Origin: Leptolinea sp.
GTDB taxonomy: Bacteria > Chloroflexota > Anaerolineae > Anaerolineales > Anaerolineaceae
Reading direction: 5' to 3'
DNA: 64,000 nt
Assembly: GCA_012798535.1 (NCBI GenBank)
Contig: JAAZMZ010000006.1
Coordinates: forward strand, 41,922-105,921
Shown here: piece by piece, positions 7,496 through 16,580 of the stretch
Layout: every line of letters begins with the position of its first letter
How positions within the stretch are numbered: the first letter of the stretch is position 1
Notes under the pieces: model-generated
What the model was told of the DNA's origin: nothing
Seen by the model: the letters and a program-made list of their open reading frames with translations, nothing else
The model's database searches: none
Made by a program: the position numbers and the translations under genes

Positions 7496-8563
7496 TTATT
7501 TCCCCACTGCGTTGCGAATCGCATCGGCCACCCTGTCCAATGGCACAACTTCATTGGACGCACCGGCTTCAAAAACCGAACGCGGCATCCCGTATACCAC
7601 ACAGGTATCTTCCGCTTCAGATATGACCCATCCGCCGGAATTATGCACCATAAGAGCCCCGTTGGTTCCGTCACTTCCCATACCGGTCAGGATAGCTGTA
7701 ACAACCCGGGAACTATACAACTTGGCAATGGATAAGAGGGTCACATCTACTGCAGGGCGTACTCCATGAACAGTCGGATTTTGATTCAGGGTCACCTTTT
7801 CATTTTCATCAAACACCATGTGAAAACCACCGGGTGCCAGAAGAGCCTTCCCCACTTCCAACCGGTCATCCGGTGCGGCCTCTTTAATATACAACTCGGA
7901 TGTACCGTTCAAACGTTCAGAAAGCGAACGGGTGAATCCGGCTGGCATGTGCTGAATAATGACAAAGGCGGCGGGAATATCTGCTCCCAACATGGGTACG
8001 ACGGTATTCAAGGCTCGCGGGCCGCCAGTTGAAGAACCGATCACCACGATCTTGTCCTGAGTCCGCAGTTGGCGTACCTTTTTCTCCAGCATCTTTGCAG
8101 AAGCAGGCGTTTCAAAAAACTGTGCAGGCGTAGTGGTCTGCCAGACCTTGGCCTTGGCGGCGCGAAGGACCTTATTCCCCACTTCGGATAATATGGAAGC
8201 CATATTCGCTTTATTATCCGGTTTGGCTACAAAATCGACGGCACCCAGAGTCAATGCTCTGACTGTCTCCAGTGTTCCTTCAGATGTCAGGCTGGAAAGC
8301 ATGACCACCGGCAGTGGATGCCGCGACATGATCTCCCGCAGAGTGGAGAGACCATCCAGGTGCGGCATTTCTACATCCAGAGTTACCACATCCGGTTTGA
8401 GTTTGGGGATCAAGTCCAGGGCTTCCATACCATCTTTGGCAGCCGCCAGCACCACAATACCCGGAAACTCATTCAGATGTTTGGTAATCGTGAATCGCAT
8501 GAAAGCCGAATCATCGACCACCAGTACTTTTACAGGAGCTGAGCCAGAAGTCGGGATGACCAT
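7496..8563 (-). CDS. cheB: Chemotaxis response regulator/methylesterase CheB
   Basis: The 355-residue protein has a receiver domain (about 10-125; phospho-acceptor Asp63 in VTLDVEMP) and a C-terminal methylesterase domain. The catalytic triad appears as the serine in IGSSTGGP, the histidine in IQHMPAGFT and the aspartate in GMGSDG. CheB demethylates and deamidates receptors when phosphorylated by CheA. It lies 4 bases after cheY and 2 bases before cheR. Confidence 0.96.
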   Translation of the reverse strand: MVIPTSGSAPVKVLVVDDSAFMRFTITKHLNEFPGIVVLAAAKDGMEALDLIPKLKPDVVTLDVEMPHLDGLSTLREIMSRHPLPVVMLSSLTSEGTLETVRALTLGAVDFVAKPDNKANMASILSEVGNKVLRAAKAKVWQTTTPAQFFETPASAKMLEKKVRQLRTQDKIVVIGSSTGGPRALNTVVPMLGADIPAAFVIIQHMPAGFTRSLSERLNGTSELYIKEAAPDDRLEVGKALLAPGGFHMVFDENEKVTLNQNPTVHGVRPAVDVTLLSIAKLYSSRVVTAILTGMGSDGTNGALMVHNSGGWVISEAEDTCVVYGMPRSVFEAGASNEVVPLDRVADAIRNAVGK

Positions 8564-8567
8564 GACG

Positions 8568-8924
8568 TTATTTTATGGCTTTAGAAATAGCCTGAAGAAC
8601 GCGGTCGCCATCATACGGCTTGACCACAAAATCCTTAGCGCCGGCTTTTACAGCTTCCATAACTACAGATTCCTGACCCAGAGCCGTCAACATAATGATT
8701 CTGGCATTCGGGTCCAATCCCCGGATGTTCTTCAATGCGGTCAAACCATCCATTTCAGGCATGGTGATATCCATCAAAACAACATCGGGTTTGATCTGTT
8801 GATAGATCTCAACAGCTTTTGCTCCATTTTCTGCTTCTTTGACTTCGTACCCCTCCCCGGTAAGCATCTTTGTGATGCGTACTCGAAGAAATTCGGCGTC
8901 GTCCACAACAAGAACTTTTGTCAT
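8568..8924 (-). CDS. cheY: Chemotaxis response regulator CheY
   Basis: A 118-residue single receiver domain with the acidic pocket DD (8-9), phospho-acceptor Asp52 in VLMDITMPEMDG, the MLTALGQ switch residue and the VVKPYDG lysine. It carries the CheA signal to FliM/FliN, both encoded near 57-58 kb. It follows cheD by 21 bases and precedes cheB. Confidence 0.93.
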   Translation of the reverse strand: MTKVLVVDDAEFLRVRITKMLTGEGYEVKEAENGAKAVEIYQQIKPDVVLMDITMPEMDGLTALKNIRGLDPNARIIMLTALGQESVVMEAVKAGAKDFVVKPYDGDRVLQAISKAIK

Positions 8925-8945
8925 TCCTCATACTCCTTTTTTGGT

Positions 8946-9443
8946 TTAGACCGCGCCCAAATCGCGTTCCTGAGATCCCATCATCCGAACTGTCATACGC
9001 CCATCAGCAATATATAATCGCACCGTTCTCCCTACCTGCCCTCCAACCTCTTCTCTATTCAATTTTAGATTCAGCTTTTCAATCACCTGATGTGCCATAG
9101 TAATATTCCGGGTTCCAATATCGAATGTGCCCGAAAGTCCCGGAGAAACCAGCATATTCGCTCCTCCGGCCATTTTTAAAATAATTCTAGAGGGGACAGC
9201 ACCTTCGTCAGTTAACTTTTTTAATAACATCGGGATACCGGTATCTACAAATTTCGCGTGGTTGGGATCATTTCCAGCTTTATGTTCTGGTAACACGACA
9301 TGGATCAATCCGCCAATCCTAGCGACTGGATCGTACATACCAACACCAAGGCAAGATCCCAGACCGAAGGCAATTAGCACATCCTGCGGGTCTTTGCTGA
9401 TCAAGAATTCTCCAAGACCAACGGAGGACATGGCTCCATTCAT
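8946..9443 (-). CDS. cheD: Chemoreceptor glutamine deamidase CheD
   Basis: The 165-residue protein holds the CheD catalytic residues Cys31 (GLGSCLGV), His48 (GLIHVVLPE) and Thr70 (KFVDTGIP). It deamidates receptor glutamines and in Bacillus binds CheC, raising the phosphatase activity of CheC. Its start overlaps the cheC stop by 4 bases (ATGA), fitting that partnership. Confidence 0.95.
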   Translation of the reverse strand: MNGAMSSVGLGEFLISKDPQDVLIAFGLGSCLGVGMYDPVARIGGLIHVVLPEHKAGNDPNHAKFVDTGIPMLLKKLTDEGAVPSRIILKMAGGANMLVSPGLSGTFDIGTRNITMAHQVIEKLNLKLNREEVGGQVGRTVRLYIADGRMTVRMMGSQERDLGAV

Positions 9444-10060
9444 TTTTTTACCATCTCCGCCACCGTTAATTTTTCCAGAGTAGAGGGATCCGGAATGATC
9501 CAGAAATCTGCCTGTATCTGTCTTTCGGCAATTTGAAATGCCGCCTTGAACATTAAAATCTGGTCAGATATGGCTCCCATTGTGGCTATGACCACATCGA
9601 GAATGGATCCAACCATATCCACCATTACAGCCGGTGGACTGGGATAGGATGAGAGGCCGGTGATCTCATAAATGGCATTCAGAAAGAACGAACCGGTAAG
9701 ATTTCCGATTTCAGAAAGAGCGGACCGTTCCATCCGCCCAAATTCCTTTGTTGTGCCGGATGGTTCATCAAGCACCATATCGCAAAATTCCAACGCCTGT
9801 TGATACGAGATCACCATCATGATCTGACCAACCAGCTCACCATCGAAGCGTAAATATACACCGACAGCATCATTATCCGGACCTCCAAGCATATCCGGTA
9901 TAACGGCTAGAGGGACCATATCCACATCTGGCGAGAAAACACTCAACTCTCTACCGATCATTTGAGACAAGCCCTGCGCCGAATTGGAGAAGCCGCGCGC
10001 GGCGACCAAACGCATTTTCGCCAGCAGTTTCTCATCAACTTTTCGTGTTTCGGGTGTCAT
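9440..10060 (-). CDS. cheC: CheY-P phosphatase CheC
   Basis: The 206-residue protein has one clear phosphatase helix, RSALSEIGNLTGSF, with Glu117 and Asn120. The first pseudo-repeat, near residues 20-40, lacks the E-x-x-N pair that classic CheC has in duplicate, so it seems to be a single-site form. It follows cheA by 6 bases and is translationally coupled to cheD. Confidence 0.88.
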   Translation of the reverse strand: MTPETRKVDEKLLAKMRLVAARGFSNSAQGLSQMIGRELSVFSPDVDMVPLAVIPDMLGGPDNDAVGVYLRFDGELVGQIMMVISYQQALEFCDMVLDEPSGTTKEFGRMERSALSEIGNLTGSFFLNAIYEITGLSSYPSPPAVMVDMVGSILDVVIATMGAISDQILMFKAAFQIAERQIQADFWIIPDPSTLEKLTVAEMVKK

Positions 10061-10066
10061 ATTGGC

Positions 10067-12205
10067 TTACTCCTTTTTATTACTTCCGGTTTTTTGGCCA
10101 GAAACCTGGAAAAGGTCCTGTACATCAACAATTAATATGACCGATCCATCTCCCAAAATTGCCGCGCTGGCAATACCAACCACCTCACCAATAATCGATC
10201 CCAATGACTTGACCACAACTTCCTCCTGGCCCAGAAGATGATCTACAGCCAGTCCCATCTGTTGTTTGCCCATACCCACGACCACCACATAACGGTAGCT
10301 CTGTTCATGTTTCGCAGATTTGTATCCGAACGCGTCGGCCATTTCCAACAATGGAAGAACTTTATCTCTCAAACGGATCACCGGTTTGGAGTTCACAGAT
10401 GAGATCTCTTCCGTTGAGATACGCAAAGTCTCCAGAACTGTGACCAGCGGAATGGCCAGCGTATTGACACCGATCTTAACCAGCAGGGTCGGAACAATGG
10501 CCAGGGTCAAAGGAAGGGTAACCATAAAGCGCGACCCTTTTCCTTTTTCGGTTTCCACCAGAACCGTACCGTTCAGCCGTTGGATATTATTGCGCACGAT
10601 ATCCAGACCGACACCCCGGCCGGAAACATCGTTGATGACTTTTGCAGTCGAGAAACCGGATGAGAAGATGAGATTAATGGCTTCATCATCTCCCAGTGCT
10701 CCGGCTTCCGTCTCTGAGAGGATACCTTTACTGACGGCAACGGCTCGGATCTTATCGGGATCAATGCCTTTGCCATCATCCTCAACTGTTAAAATGATCC
10801 TACCCTGTTCATGGCGAGCGGTAAGTTTTATTCGCGCCCGCTCGGGCTTTCCAACAGCTTTTCGTTCTTCTGCCGATTCGATCCCGTGATCCACCGAATT
10901 GCGGATCAAATGGATCAATGGATCATTAATTTCTTCAATTACCGACCGGTCCAATTCGGTATTCTCACCCTCAATGACCAGATCAATCTTCTTATTCAAT
11001 TTTAAGGATAGATCGCGCACCATGCGGGGAAATTTACTGAAGGTATTCGAAATCGGCAGCATGCGAATGCCCATGACTTCCATCTGCAGTTGATCAGTGA
11101 TCCGGCCAACATGGGTGATCGTATCAGACAACACGTCCATCTGATTGCTGTTACGAATACAGGCTTCAAGCGTGCCCCTGATTTGATACAGGCGGTTACG
11201 ATCAGTGATCAGTTCTCCCACAAGATTCATCAGGTTATCCAGCCGCTCAACACTGGTGCGGACAGTCTTTTCCACTGAAACCGGCGCTCCACCAGACCTC
11301 GCGGTGTTGCCGCTGGCCACCGGTTCTGCAGATGCCGCGGGTGATTTGGGAGCAGCCCGGGTTGCCGCGGGTACCGGTGCAGTCAATTCTGTTACCGGTA
11401 AATCCGGCACAGGTTCTTCGACAACAGGCGCCTGTAGCGGGGTACCGGCCGGGAAGATTTCGACCTTATCCAATTCTGATAAGGTATCAAGAGCTTTTAA
11501 AATATCTTCATCAGTCTTCGCGGTCTCGAGTTCGGCCGTAAAAATATGCACCGGTTTGGATGTTTCGATCTCTTCCTGGGTAGGAGACATGTGTTTGATT
11601 GTTCCCAGTCCCTGCAATTCCATCATCACCTGGAAGGCTCTGGCGGCTGAGGCAATGCTGTTTTGCGAAATTTCAACCCGGACTAATAATCCACCCGTCA
11701 GTTTGACGGCTGGTTTTTCCGGCTGCTTCACTTCAGCCATCTGCGCCGCAGAAGGCTGGACAGTAGGAGCGGGAACAGAAGGCGCCGCCGCCGACTGGGC
11801 AGCCGGAGCACCGGCCAGAACAAGTGCGGAGAATCGATCTGTTAATTCATCCACCGCCACATCACTCTGTGTGCGTGTGATCACTTCTTCTCGCAGATTC
11901 CGCAGGGCATCCGTCGCTTCCAGGCACAGATCGATCAACCCGGTAGTGACCTGGATGGTATGTTTACGCAGGCAATCCAATGCGGTCTCCATGGAATGAG
12001 TGAGATTGACCATCCGCTTATGACCGATCATTCCGGATGTCCCTTTCAATGTGTGGGCAGCCCGGAATAAAGCCTGCAGAAGTTCCATATTCTCACCTTC
12101 ACGTTCCAGGCGGATCAATCCATCGTCCAGAACCTGAAGTTGTTCATCAGTTTCAGCCATAAAAATGGGGAATTCATCTTCAGCCAGGTCAAAAATCAAT
12201 TCCAT
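10067..12205 (-). CDS. cheA: Chemotaxis histidine kinase CheA
   Basis: The start MELIFDLAEDEF at 12205, with AGGA upstream, is preferred over an in-frame GTG at 12229. The 712-residue protein has an Hpt domain (P1) with phospho-His51 in HTLKGTSG, a linker with a P2-like ferredoxin-type fold (about 170-255) framed by proline/alanine-rich segments, a dimerisation domain, an ATPase domain with IRNSVDHGIE and GRGVGLDIV, and a C-terminal CheW-like P5 domain. It phosphorylates CheY and CheB. It heads the che operon and is preceded by a 268-base gap with its own promoter region. Confidence 0.97.
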   Translation of the reverse strand: MELIFDLAEDEFPIFMAETDEQLQVLDDGLIRLEREGENMELLQALFRAAHTLKGTSGMIGHKRMVNLTHSMETALDCLRKHTIQVTTGLIDLCLEATDALRNLREEVITRTQSDVAVDELTDRFSALVLAGAPAAQSAAAPSVPAPTVQPSAAQMAEVKQPEKPAVKLTGGLLVRVEISQNSIASAARAFQVMMELQGLGTIKHMSPTQEEIETSKPVHIFTAELETAKTDEDILKALDTLSELDKVEIFPAGTPLQAPVVEEPVPDLPVTELTAPVPAATRAAPKSPAASAEPVASGNTARSGGAPVSVEKTVRTSVERLDNLMNLVGELITDRNRLYQIRGTLEACIRNSNQMDVLSDTITHVGRITDQLQMEVMGIRMLPISNTFSKFPRMVRDLSLKLNKKIDLVIEGENTELDRSVIEEINDPLIHLIRNSVDHGIESAEERKAVGKPERARIKLTARHEQGRIILTVEDDGKGIDPDKIRAVAVSKGILSETEAGALGDDEAINLIFSSGFSTAKVINDVSGRGVGLDIVRNNIQRLNGTVLVETEKGKGSRFMVTLPLTLAIVPTLLVKIGVNTLAIPLVTVLETLRISTEEISSVNSKPVIRLRDKVLPLLEMADAFGYKSAKHEQSYRYVVVVGMGKQQMGLAVDHLLGQEEVVVKSLGSIIGEVVGIASAAILGDGSVILIVDVQDLFQVSGQKTGSNKKE

Positions 12206-12319
12206 AGAGGTATCCTCAATCCGGTTCACGAAGTCAGAATCTATTGCCCTCTGGCAATCAGATTCATCTTGGCGGAAATCTTATAATTTGGATGCAATAA
12301 AGCCCCTTCAATTAGTAAT

Positions 12320-12347
12320 AGCATACAACAAATAAAATCTCCATCAA
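12320..12347 (-). promoter_or_regulatory. Possible sigma-A promoter of the che operon
   Basis: On the minus strand TTGATG (12342-12347) and TATGCT (12320-12325) are 16 bases apart, each matching 4 of 6 consensus bases. It lies about 115 bases before cheA and downstream of the terminator hairpins. The match is weak and rests mainly on position. Confidence 0.35.
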
Positions 12348-12382
12348 AGTGGATTTTAAAAGAATAAAGTTCATGCAGAATT

Positions 12383-12444
12383 CCTGTTATTATCCTAACG
12401 ATAACAGGGAAGGACGACTGTAAACCCCCCATAAAAAAGGGGGG
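12383..12444 (-). terminator. Two hairpins ending the flg/PilZ operon
   Basis: The first hairpin met by the minus-strand transcript is CCCCCC/GGGGGG (12425-12430 with 12439-12444), with an A/T loop and a short T-run after it. The second is an 8-bp stem, CCTGTTAT/ATAACAGG (12383-12390 with 12401-12408). They lie 30-90 bases past the PilZ gene stop and before the cheA promoter region. Confidence 0.6.
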
Positions 12445-12473
12445 AAGAATTCATTAATCTGTTCTAATGTAAA

Positions 12474-12806
12474 TTATGCATTACGTTGCAGGAAAACCTG
12501 TTCAGCCATGATCTTCTGGTAGGGAAGATTTTTTATAAAAATTACTACGGCTTCACGGTTGACCACCCTTAATACGTATCCCTTGAATTCGAATTGCGTT
12601 GTATCGTGAAAAAGAACGATTCCTTGCACCATCATACCGGTATCGATACGAGTGGAAAACTCTTTGCGAAAACGCACGCCCTTTTCTGAAAGATCCAGCA
12701 CCTTAAATGAATACCCCAGAATTCGCAATTCAGGAGCAAATTCCGGCGGGTAAATCAACCGGTAGTATTGTCTGCGTTCATTTGCCGGTTTTAAAGGGTA
12801 GGTCAT
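12474..12806 (-). CDS. PilZ-domain c-di-GMP receptor protein
   Basis: The 110-residue protein contains both parts of the c-di-GMP site: the RRxxxR box (R11, R12, R16) and DxSxxG (D38, S40, G43). It is a bare PilZ domain, lacking the N-terminal YcgR domain. It closes the hook-basal-body operon, 8 bases after the FlhB-C-like gene, so I infer a motility or export brake responding to c-di-GMP. No GGDEF or EAL gene is in the window. Confidence 0.85.
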   Translation of the reverse strand: MTYPLKPANERRQYYRLIYPPEFAPELRILGYSFKVLDLSEKGVRFRKEFSTRIDTGMMVQGIVLFHDTTQFEFKGYVLRVVNREAVVIFIKNLPYQKIMAEQVFLQRNA

Positions 12807-12814
12807 TTCAATGT

Positions 12815-13120
12815 TTAATCCTTAATGGATTTTCCCCGGAGTCTGTACACCCAGCCCAATACCTCAGCAACGACAGCATATAACTCCGCCGGGATCTCAT
12901 CTTCGAGATCGACCAGCGATAATGCCTGAGCCAATACCGGATCTTCACGAATAGGGATCTGGTTTTCCTGCGCCAATTGTAAGATTTTATCAGCGATTTC
13001 ACCTTTACCCGAAGCAATAACACGCGGTGCGTTGTCCTCATCAGGGTTGTATTCGAGGGCAATGGCCGTCTTGACCGCATTTCTCATCGGAGGTTTACCA
13101 GTCGCATCCGCCATAATCAA
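12815..13120 (-). CDS. FlhB C-terminal-domain homologue (FhlB/YlqH-like)
   Basis: The 101-residue soluble protein matches the cytoplasmic C-terminal domain of FlhB, including TAIALEYNPDEDNAPRV, the IPIREDPVLAQAL stretch and IPAELYAVVAEVLGWVYRL. It has no membrane part. The NPTH cleavage motif of FlhB is replaced by EDNAPR. Its start overlaps the preceding FliK-like gene by 4 bases. The same pair occurs in Bacillus (ylqG-ylqH). FlhB itself is at 52028-53101. It may act in substrate switching. Confidence 0.88.
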   Translation of the reverse strand: MIMADATGKPPMRNAVKTAIALEYNPDEDNAPRVIASGKGEIADKILQLAQENQIPIREDPVLAQALSLVDLEDEIPAELYAVVAEVLGWVYRLRGKSIKD

Positions 13121-14463
13121 ACCTCAATGTCGATCCCTTTTGATCCAGGATAGATCTCAGCATTTTCCTCTGAGAGAACTGGTCCAACAGAAGCTACAAC
13201 ACAATTAGCCACTTTCAATGAGAGACCCAGTTTGCCCAAACGTTCTTGAAGATCGGGGAGAGTGGCCACAGCCTGCTCGCGCAGTTCATCTGTAGAAACA
13301 GATAACCAGGCTCCCACCCTTTTTCCGATCACCGAAAGGTCAGCCGTCACATACTCCCCATCTTGCAGGTCGACTGTGAGCACCAACCGGGTGTTGTCTG
13401 GATCAATGCGTTTGACCTTGCCCTGTGTGCGGTAAGCAATGCGTAGACTGGCCGGGAAAAAAGTTCCCTGTTGAGCCGGCTGACCGGGGATGTGAGCGGC
13501 AACCGGCAGGTTGACCAACAGCCAGGGTGGATTTCCATTTTCGATAGGTCTGGCTGTATTCAAAAACTGCATCTGCCGGACCCCTTCCATGAACTGGTCA
13601 ATCGAGCGTACAGTGCTGCGATATCCGCTGCTTTCTAGAGCTTTGCGAAGTTGAATTAGAGAAAGCCAGCTTTCCGTGCTCTCCACCTTATCGCCGCTGG
13701 CCTGCCGGGCTAATTCTGATTCAAGCGATTTTCCCCAGACGGATATTGCCTGTTTAAGATCATCCAAAAGAGCCGGCAGATCCTTCGACCAGTCGATAGT
13801 AGCTGATTGCAGCAGGCTTAATGCCTGATTGGCTAGTTTTCCGATCTCAGATCCAGCCTGACCTTTCGCCAAATCGACGAGTTGATTCTGCAGTTTGCTG
13901 ACACTTACCGCCATACTGGGAAGAGTCTGTAAAGCCAGAGACAGGGTGTTCTCAGTTAACGGCATGCCGCCCGCCTTTAGAGCAGCAGCCATATCCGCCT
14001 CGGTCTGTCCCCAGTTGGATATGCCGGCCAGTGCTTGAGTGAGATCTTCCATAGCTCCGGGGGTAATCGACAATCCATGATTCAACAGGGCTTTCCCCAG
14101 GATGATATTCTGATCGGTCACTTCGATATTGTTGAGAATCAGCAGGTTTTGCGTGAGAAGCGACAGTTTGGATGTTGGCTGGGCAGGAGATGCAATCTCG
14201 CTTGATTTGGCAATGGCCAGCTGAAGAACACCGTCAATGGAACCCTTGACAATAAACTGCGCCAGCTGGTTGTTTTCCAGCATAGCAGATTGATCATTGG
14301 TTTGCAGCCGGCCAACCACCCGGTAGCCTTGAATGACCATTTCGATCTGTTCACCGTTCACGCTGAGAATTTCCGCCGTCACCTTTTGATTCAGGTGAAG
14401 CTGTAACGGTTGATCGATCGGTCGGGCACCGGGTTGTACCGGCTGCAAACCCTGGACTAACAT
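13117..14463 (-). CDS. FliK-domain-like protein (YlqG-like)
   Basis: The 448-residue protein has an N-terminal OB-like stretch (residues 22-80: VTAEILSVNGEQIEMVIQG), a helical middle, and a C-terminal FliK-type export-switch domain from about residue 355 (RLVLTVDLQDGEYVTADL). Families with this order sit directly before an FhlB gene in Bacillota, as here. The true hook-length protein is probably FliK at 17033-18313. This one would work with the FlhB-C homologue. Function is inferred from layout. Confidence 0.65.
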   Translation of the reverse strand: MLVQGLQPVQPGARPIDQPLQLHLNQKVTAEILSVNGEQIEMVIQGYRVVGRLQTNDQSAMLENNQLAQFIVKGSIDGVLQLAIAKSSEIASPAQPTSKLSLLTQNLLILNNIEVTDQNIILGKALLNHGLSITPGAMEDLTQALAGISNWGQTEADMAAALKAGGMPLTENTLSLALQTLPSMAVSVSKLQNQLVDLAKGQAGSEIGKLANQALSLLQSATIDWSKDLPALLDDLKQAISVWGKSLESELARQASGDKVESTESWLSLIQLRKALESSGYRSTVRSIDQFMEGVRQMQFLNTARPIENGNPPWLLVNLPVAAHIPGQPAQQGTFFPASLRIAYRTQGKVKRIDPDNTRLVLTVDLQDGEYVTADLSVIGKRVGAWLSVSTDELREQAVATLPDLQERLGKLGLSLKVANCVVASVGPVLSEENAEIYPGSKGIDIEV

Positions 14464-14499
14464 TTCAGATTACCCTGCCTTCTCATCTGGCCCGGGAAA

Positions 14500-16098
14500 T
14501 TACCGTCCCAGGTTGACCAGTTCTTGCAGGATTTCATCGGATGCATTGATGATGCGCGACGAAGCCTGAAATCCGCGTTGTGCCAGGATCATGTTGGAAA
14601 ATTCGCGGCTCATATCCACATTCGAACCTTCAACATAACCTGAAGCGATGGTCCCGCGTCCACCGGAGGCAGGAGCACCGACACGGGCTTCACCAGAGTT
14701 CAGGCCAGCAACATAATAGTTACCACCCTCCCGGAGCAATCCAGAGGGATTGACGAACATGGCCAGTGCCAGTTGACCTACTAGCCGTTGGTCGCCATTG
14801 GAGTAGGCGCCGTAAATTTCACCGGTATTCGCTGAAACGGTAAAACCCATGAGTGAACCGGCCGCCAGGCCGTTCTGGCTGCCCAGCGCGGCACTGTTGG
14901 CCGTGGCCAGCATTGTCATTCCTGAAAGATCCAGGGTCACCAGGGTTGGCGACAACGCGCCGGGTGAGCCGGGAACGCTGATCCTACCGGAAGAACTTAC
15001 AAACTGACCACTGGTGTTAAATGTGATGGTTCCATTATCGACAGGATTGCCAGCCACATCCACAATCGATGCGCCGCTGGTATCTGTTGGCGAAACATCA
15101 AAAGTCCACACATTGGGATCGGTCGTGCGTGTGTATCGGATGGCCACCGATTTTAACACACCCAATTCGTCATAAACACCCACAGTCACATCGTAGTAGC
15201 CGGCTGCCGTACCATTCTGTGAACCGAGGACGATATCATTCGCCACGCCGGCAGGCTGGGTCAGGTTGCTCATGTTCAGGGTGATGGTAGATGTGCCGAC
15301 CACAAAAGGATTGGTCACATTTAATGCTGAGAAGTTGCCTGTCCCGTCAAAAACCACCGTTCCATTTCCACTGGCATTGGCAGAAGTCATTGCGTATGAC
15401 CAGGTGGTCGCGTCTACCTTGGTGAATTGCATGGTGACTAACTGAGTCGCACCGGTTCCATCTTGGACATTAAAACTGGTGGTATAGGTTGTTAAAGGCG
15501 CCTCGCTGGCATTCAATGTGCCCGAGAGAATGGCGTTGGAAGTTCTTACCGGAATAGTAGTATCGGCATTCAGGTTGCCCAGGATGTAGGCACTGGTGGT
15601 GGCGCGGGCGACTGTCGAATCAATGGGTAACTGGATTGCTTCCAGAGGTGAACCCGTGTTGATTCTCCCCAGCGTGTCTGCCATCCAACCCTGAATACGA
15701 TAACCGGATGAAGAATGCACGAGATATCCCTGGGCATCTATAGCCAATGAACCATCCCGGGAATACAGGTTGGTCACCCCGCTATCATAGATATAGAAGC
15801 CGTCTCCCGAAATGGCCATATCCAGATCATTGCCTGTTGAGGTAAGAGGTCCTTGAGTGAACTTCTTCCCAACAGCAGCCATATTGGTACCCAGACCAAT
15901 CTGCATGGGATTGATGCCGCCAATTTCGGTAGATGGCGCGCCACCCACACTGAGATTCTGGGCGAATTGATCTTTGAAACGAACAAAACTGCTTTTGAAA
16001 CCCGGTGTATTCACATTCGACAGGTTATCTGCCACGACATCCAGATATTCCTGGTTGAGGTACATCGAGTTTATTGCTGTAAACATGGAACGTATCAT
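14500..16098 (-). CDS. flgE: Flagellar hook protein FlgE
   Basis: The start MIRSMFTAINSM at 16098 has GGAGGG upstream; longer readings lack one. The 532-residue protein has the N-terminal rod/hook signature (MYLNQEYLDVVADNLSNVNT, residues 12-31), a large variable middle and the C-terminal helix (EGSNVDMSREFSNMILAQRG). The middle holds two similar beta-rich segments, each with TLNMSN/TLDLSG and GSQNG, suggesting an internal duplication. It forms the universal joint between rod and filament. Confidence 0.93.
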   Translation of the reverse strand: MIRSMFTAINSMYLNQEYLDVVADNLSNVNTPGFKSSFVRFKDQFAQNLSVGGAPSTEIGGINPMQIGLGTNMAAVGKKFTQGPLTSTGNDLDMAISGDGFYIYDSGVTNLYSRDGSLAIDAQGYLVHSSSGYRIQGWMADTLGRINTGSPLEAIQLPIDSTVARATTSAYILGNLNADTTIPVRTSNAILSGTLNASEAPLTTYTTSFNVQDGTGATQLVTMQFTKVDATTWSYAMTSANASGNGTVVFDGTGNFSALNVTNPFVVGTSTITLNMSNLTQPAGVANDIVLGSQNGTAAGYYDVTVGVYDELGVLKSVAIRYTRTTDPNVWTFDVSPTDTSGASIVDVAGNPVDNGTITFNTSGQFVSSSGRISVPGSPGALSPTLVTLDLSGMTMLATANSAALGSQNGLAAGSLMGFTVSANTGEIYGAYSNGDQRLVGQLALAMFVNPSGLLREGGNYYVAGLNSGEARVGAPASGGRGTIASGYVEGSNVDMSREFSNMILAQRGFQASSRIINASDEILQELVNLGR

Positions 16099-16160
16099 TT
16101 TACCCTCCGAGTATCTTGCACAGGCTTCCTCCAAGAGGGCCGGCCTGTGACACTCATTAC

Positions 16161-16571
16161 TTATTGATTATCGGCCGTCTTTACTGAAGCTTCGGCCTTA
16201 TCCGCGAAAACAACGCTGTCGATTTGAGTAAAGACACCTTCACCGCGTTGTTTCGCATCCATGGTGGTTACCACCACCCGATCCTTGACGTTCACGATGA
16301 ACGCCAGGTCATCCATTAAGATCAGCGATTCTTTTCCGCCGCGGGCTTTGGCTTTTTCAACAGCCTCATTCAAGCGTTGAATGCCATCATCCGGAAGGCT
16401 GATATTGCGATCATCCAGGCGCTTTTGCGCGTGGTTGGAAAATCGCAAACCTTCTACCTGCGCCAGAGTGTCGGCAAAACTGCTGCCGCCAGGCTGTACG
16501 CGGTTGACGACCTGACTGCCGGATTGGGTAGCTTGTGATTGAACTGCATTTACCCGAATCGCATCCGTCAT
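16161..16571 (-). CDS. Flagellar operon protein (TIGR02530-type)
   Basis: The 136-residue protein contains the family core, FADTLAQVEGLRFSNHAQKR, then LDDRNISL and AFIVNVKDRVVVTTMD. This family is found between flgD and flgE in many Bacillota flagellar operons and is here in the same place. Its exact role is not known to me; a hook-assembly accessory role is suggested by position. Its final codons contain a GCCGATAA that could be a -10 box for sigma-28 ahead of flgE. Confidence 0.85.
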   Translation of the reverse strand: MTDAIRVNAVQSQATQSGSQVVNRVQPGGSSFADTLAQVEGLRFSNHAQKRLDDRNISLPDDGIQRLNEAVEKAKARGGKESLILMDDLAFIVNVKDRVVVTTMDAKQRGEGVFTQIDSVVFADKAEASVKTADNQ

Positions 16572-16580
16572 CTACTCCTC

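Noticed and set aside
7495..7674. A 60-residue N-terminal extension of CheR.
   Set aside because: It lies fully inside cheB in another frame, is low quality in composition, and the ATG at 7494 matches the family's start.
12469..12473. GTAAA near the PilZ gene as part of another direct-repeat element.
   Set aside because: No second unit lies at 11-bp spacing.
16168..16194. A sigma-28-like promoter before flgE (perfect GCCGATAA, poor -35 CGAAGCTT).
   Set aside because: The -35 matches only 5 of 8 bases and the whole site is coding sequence at the end of the preceding gene. flgE is normally an early gene.
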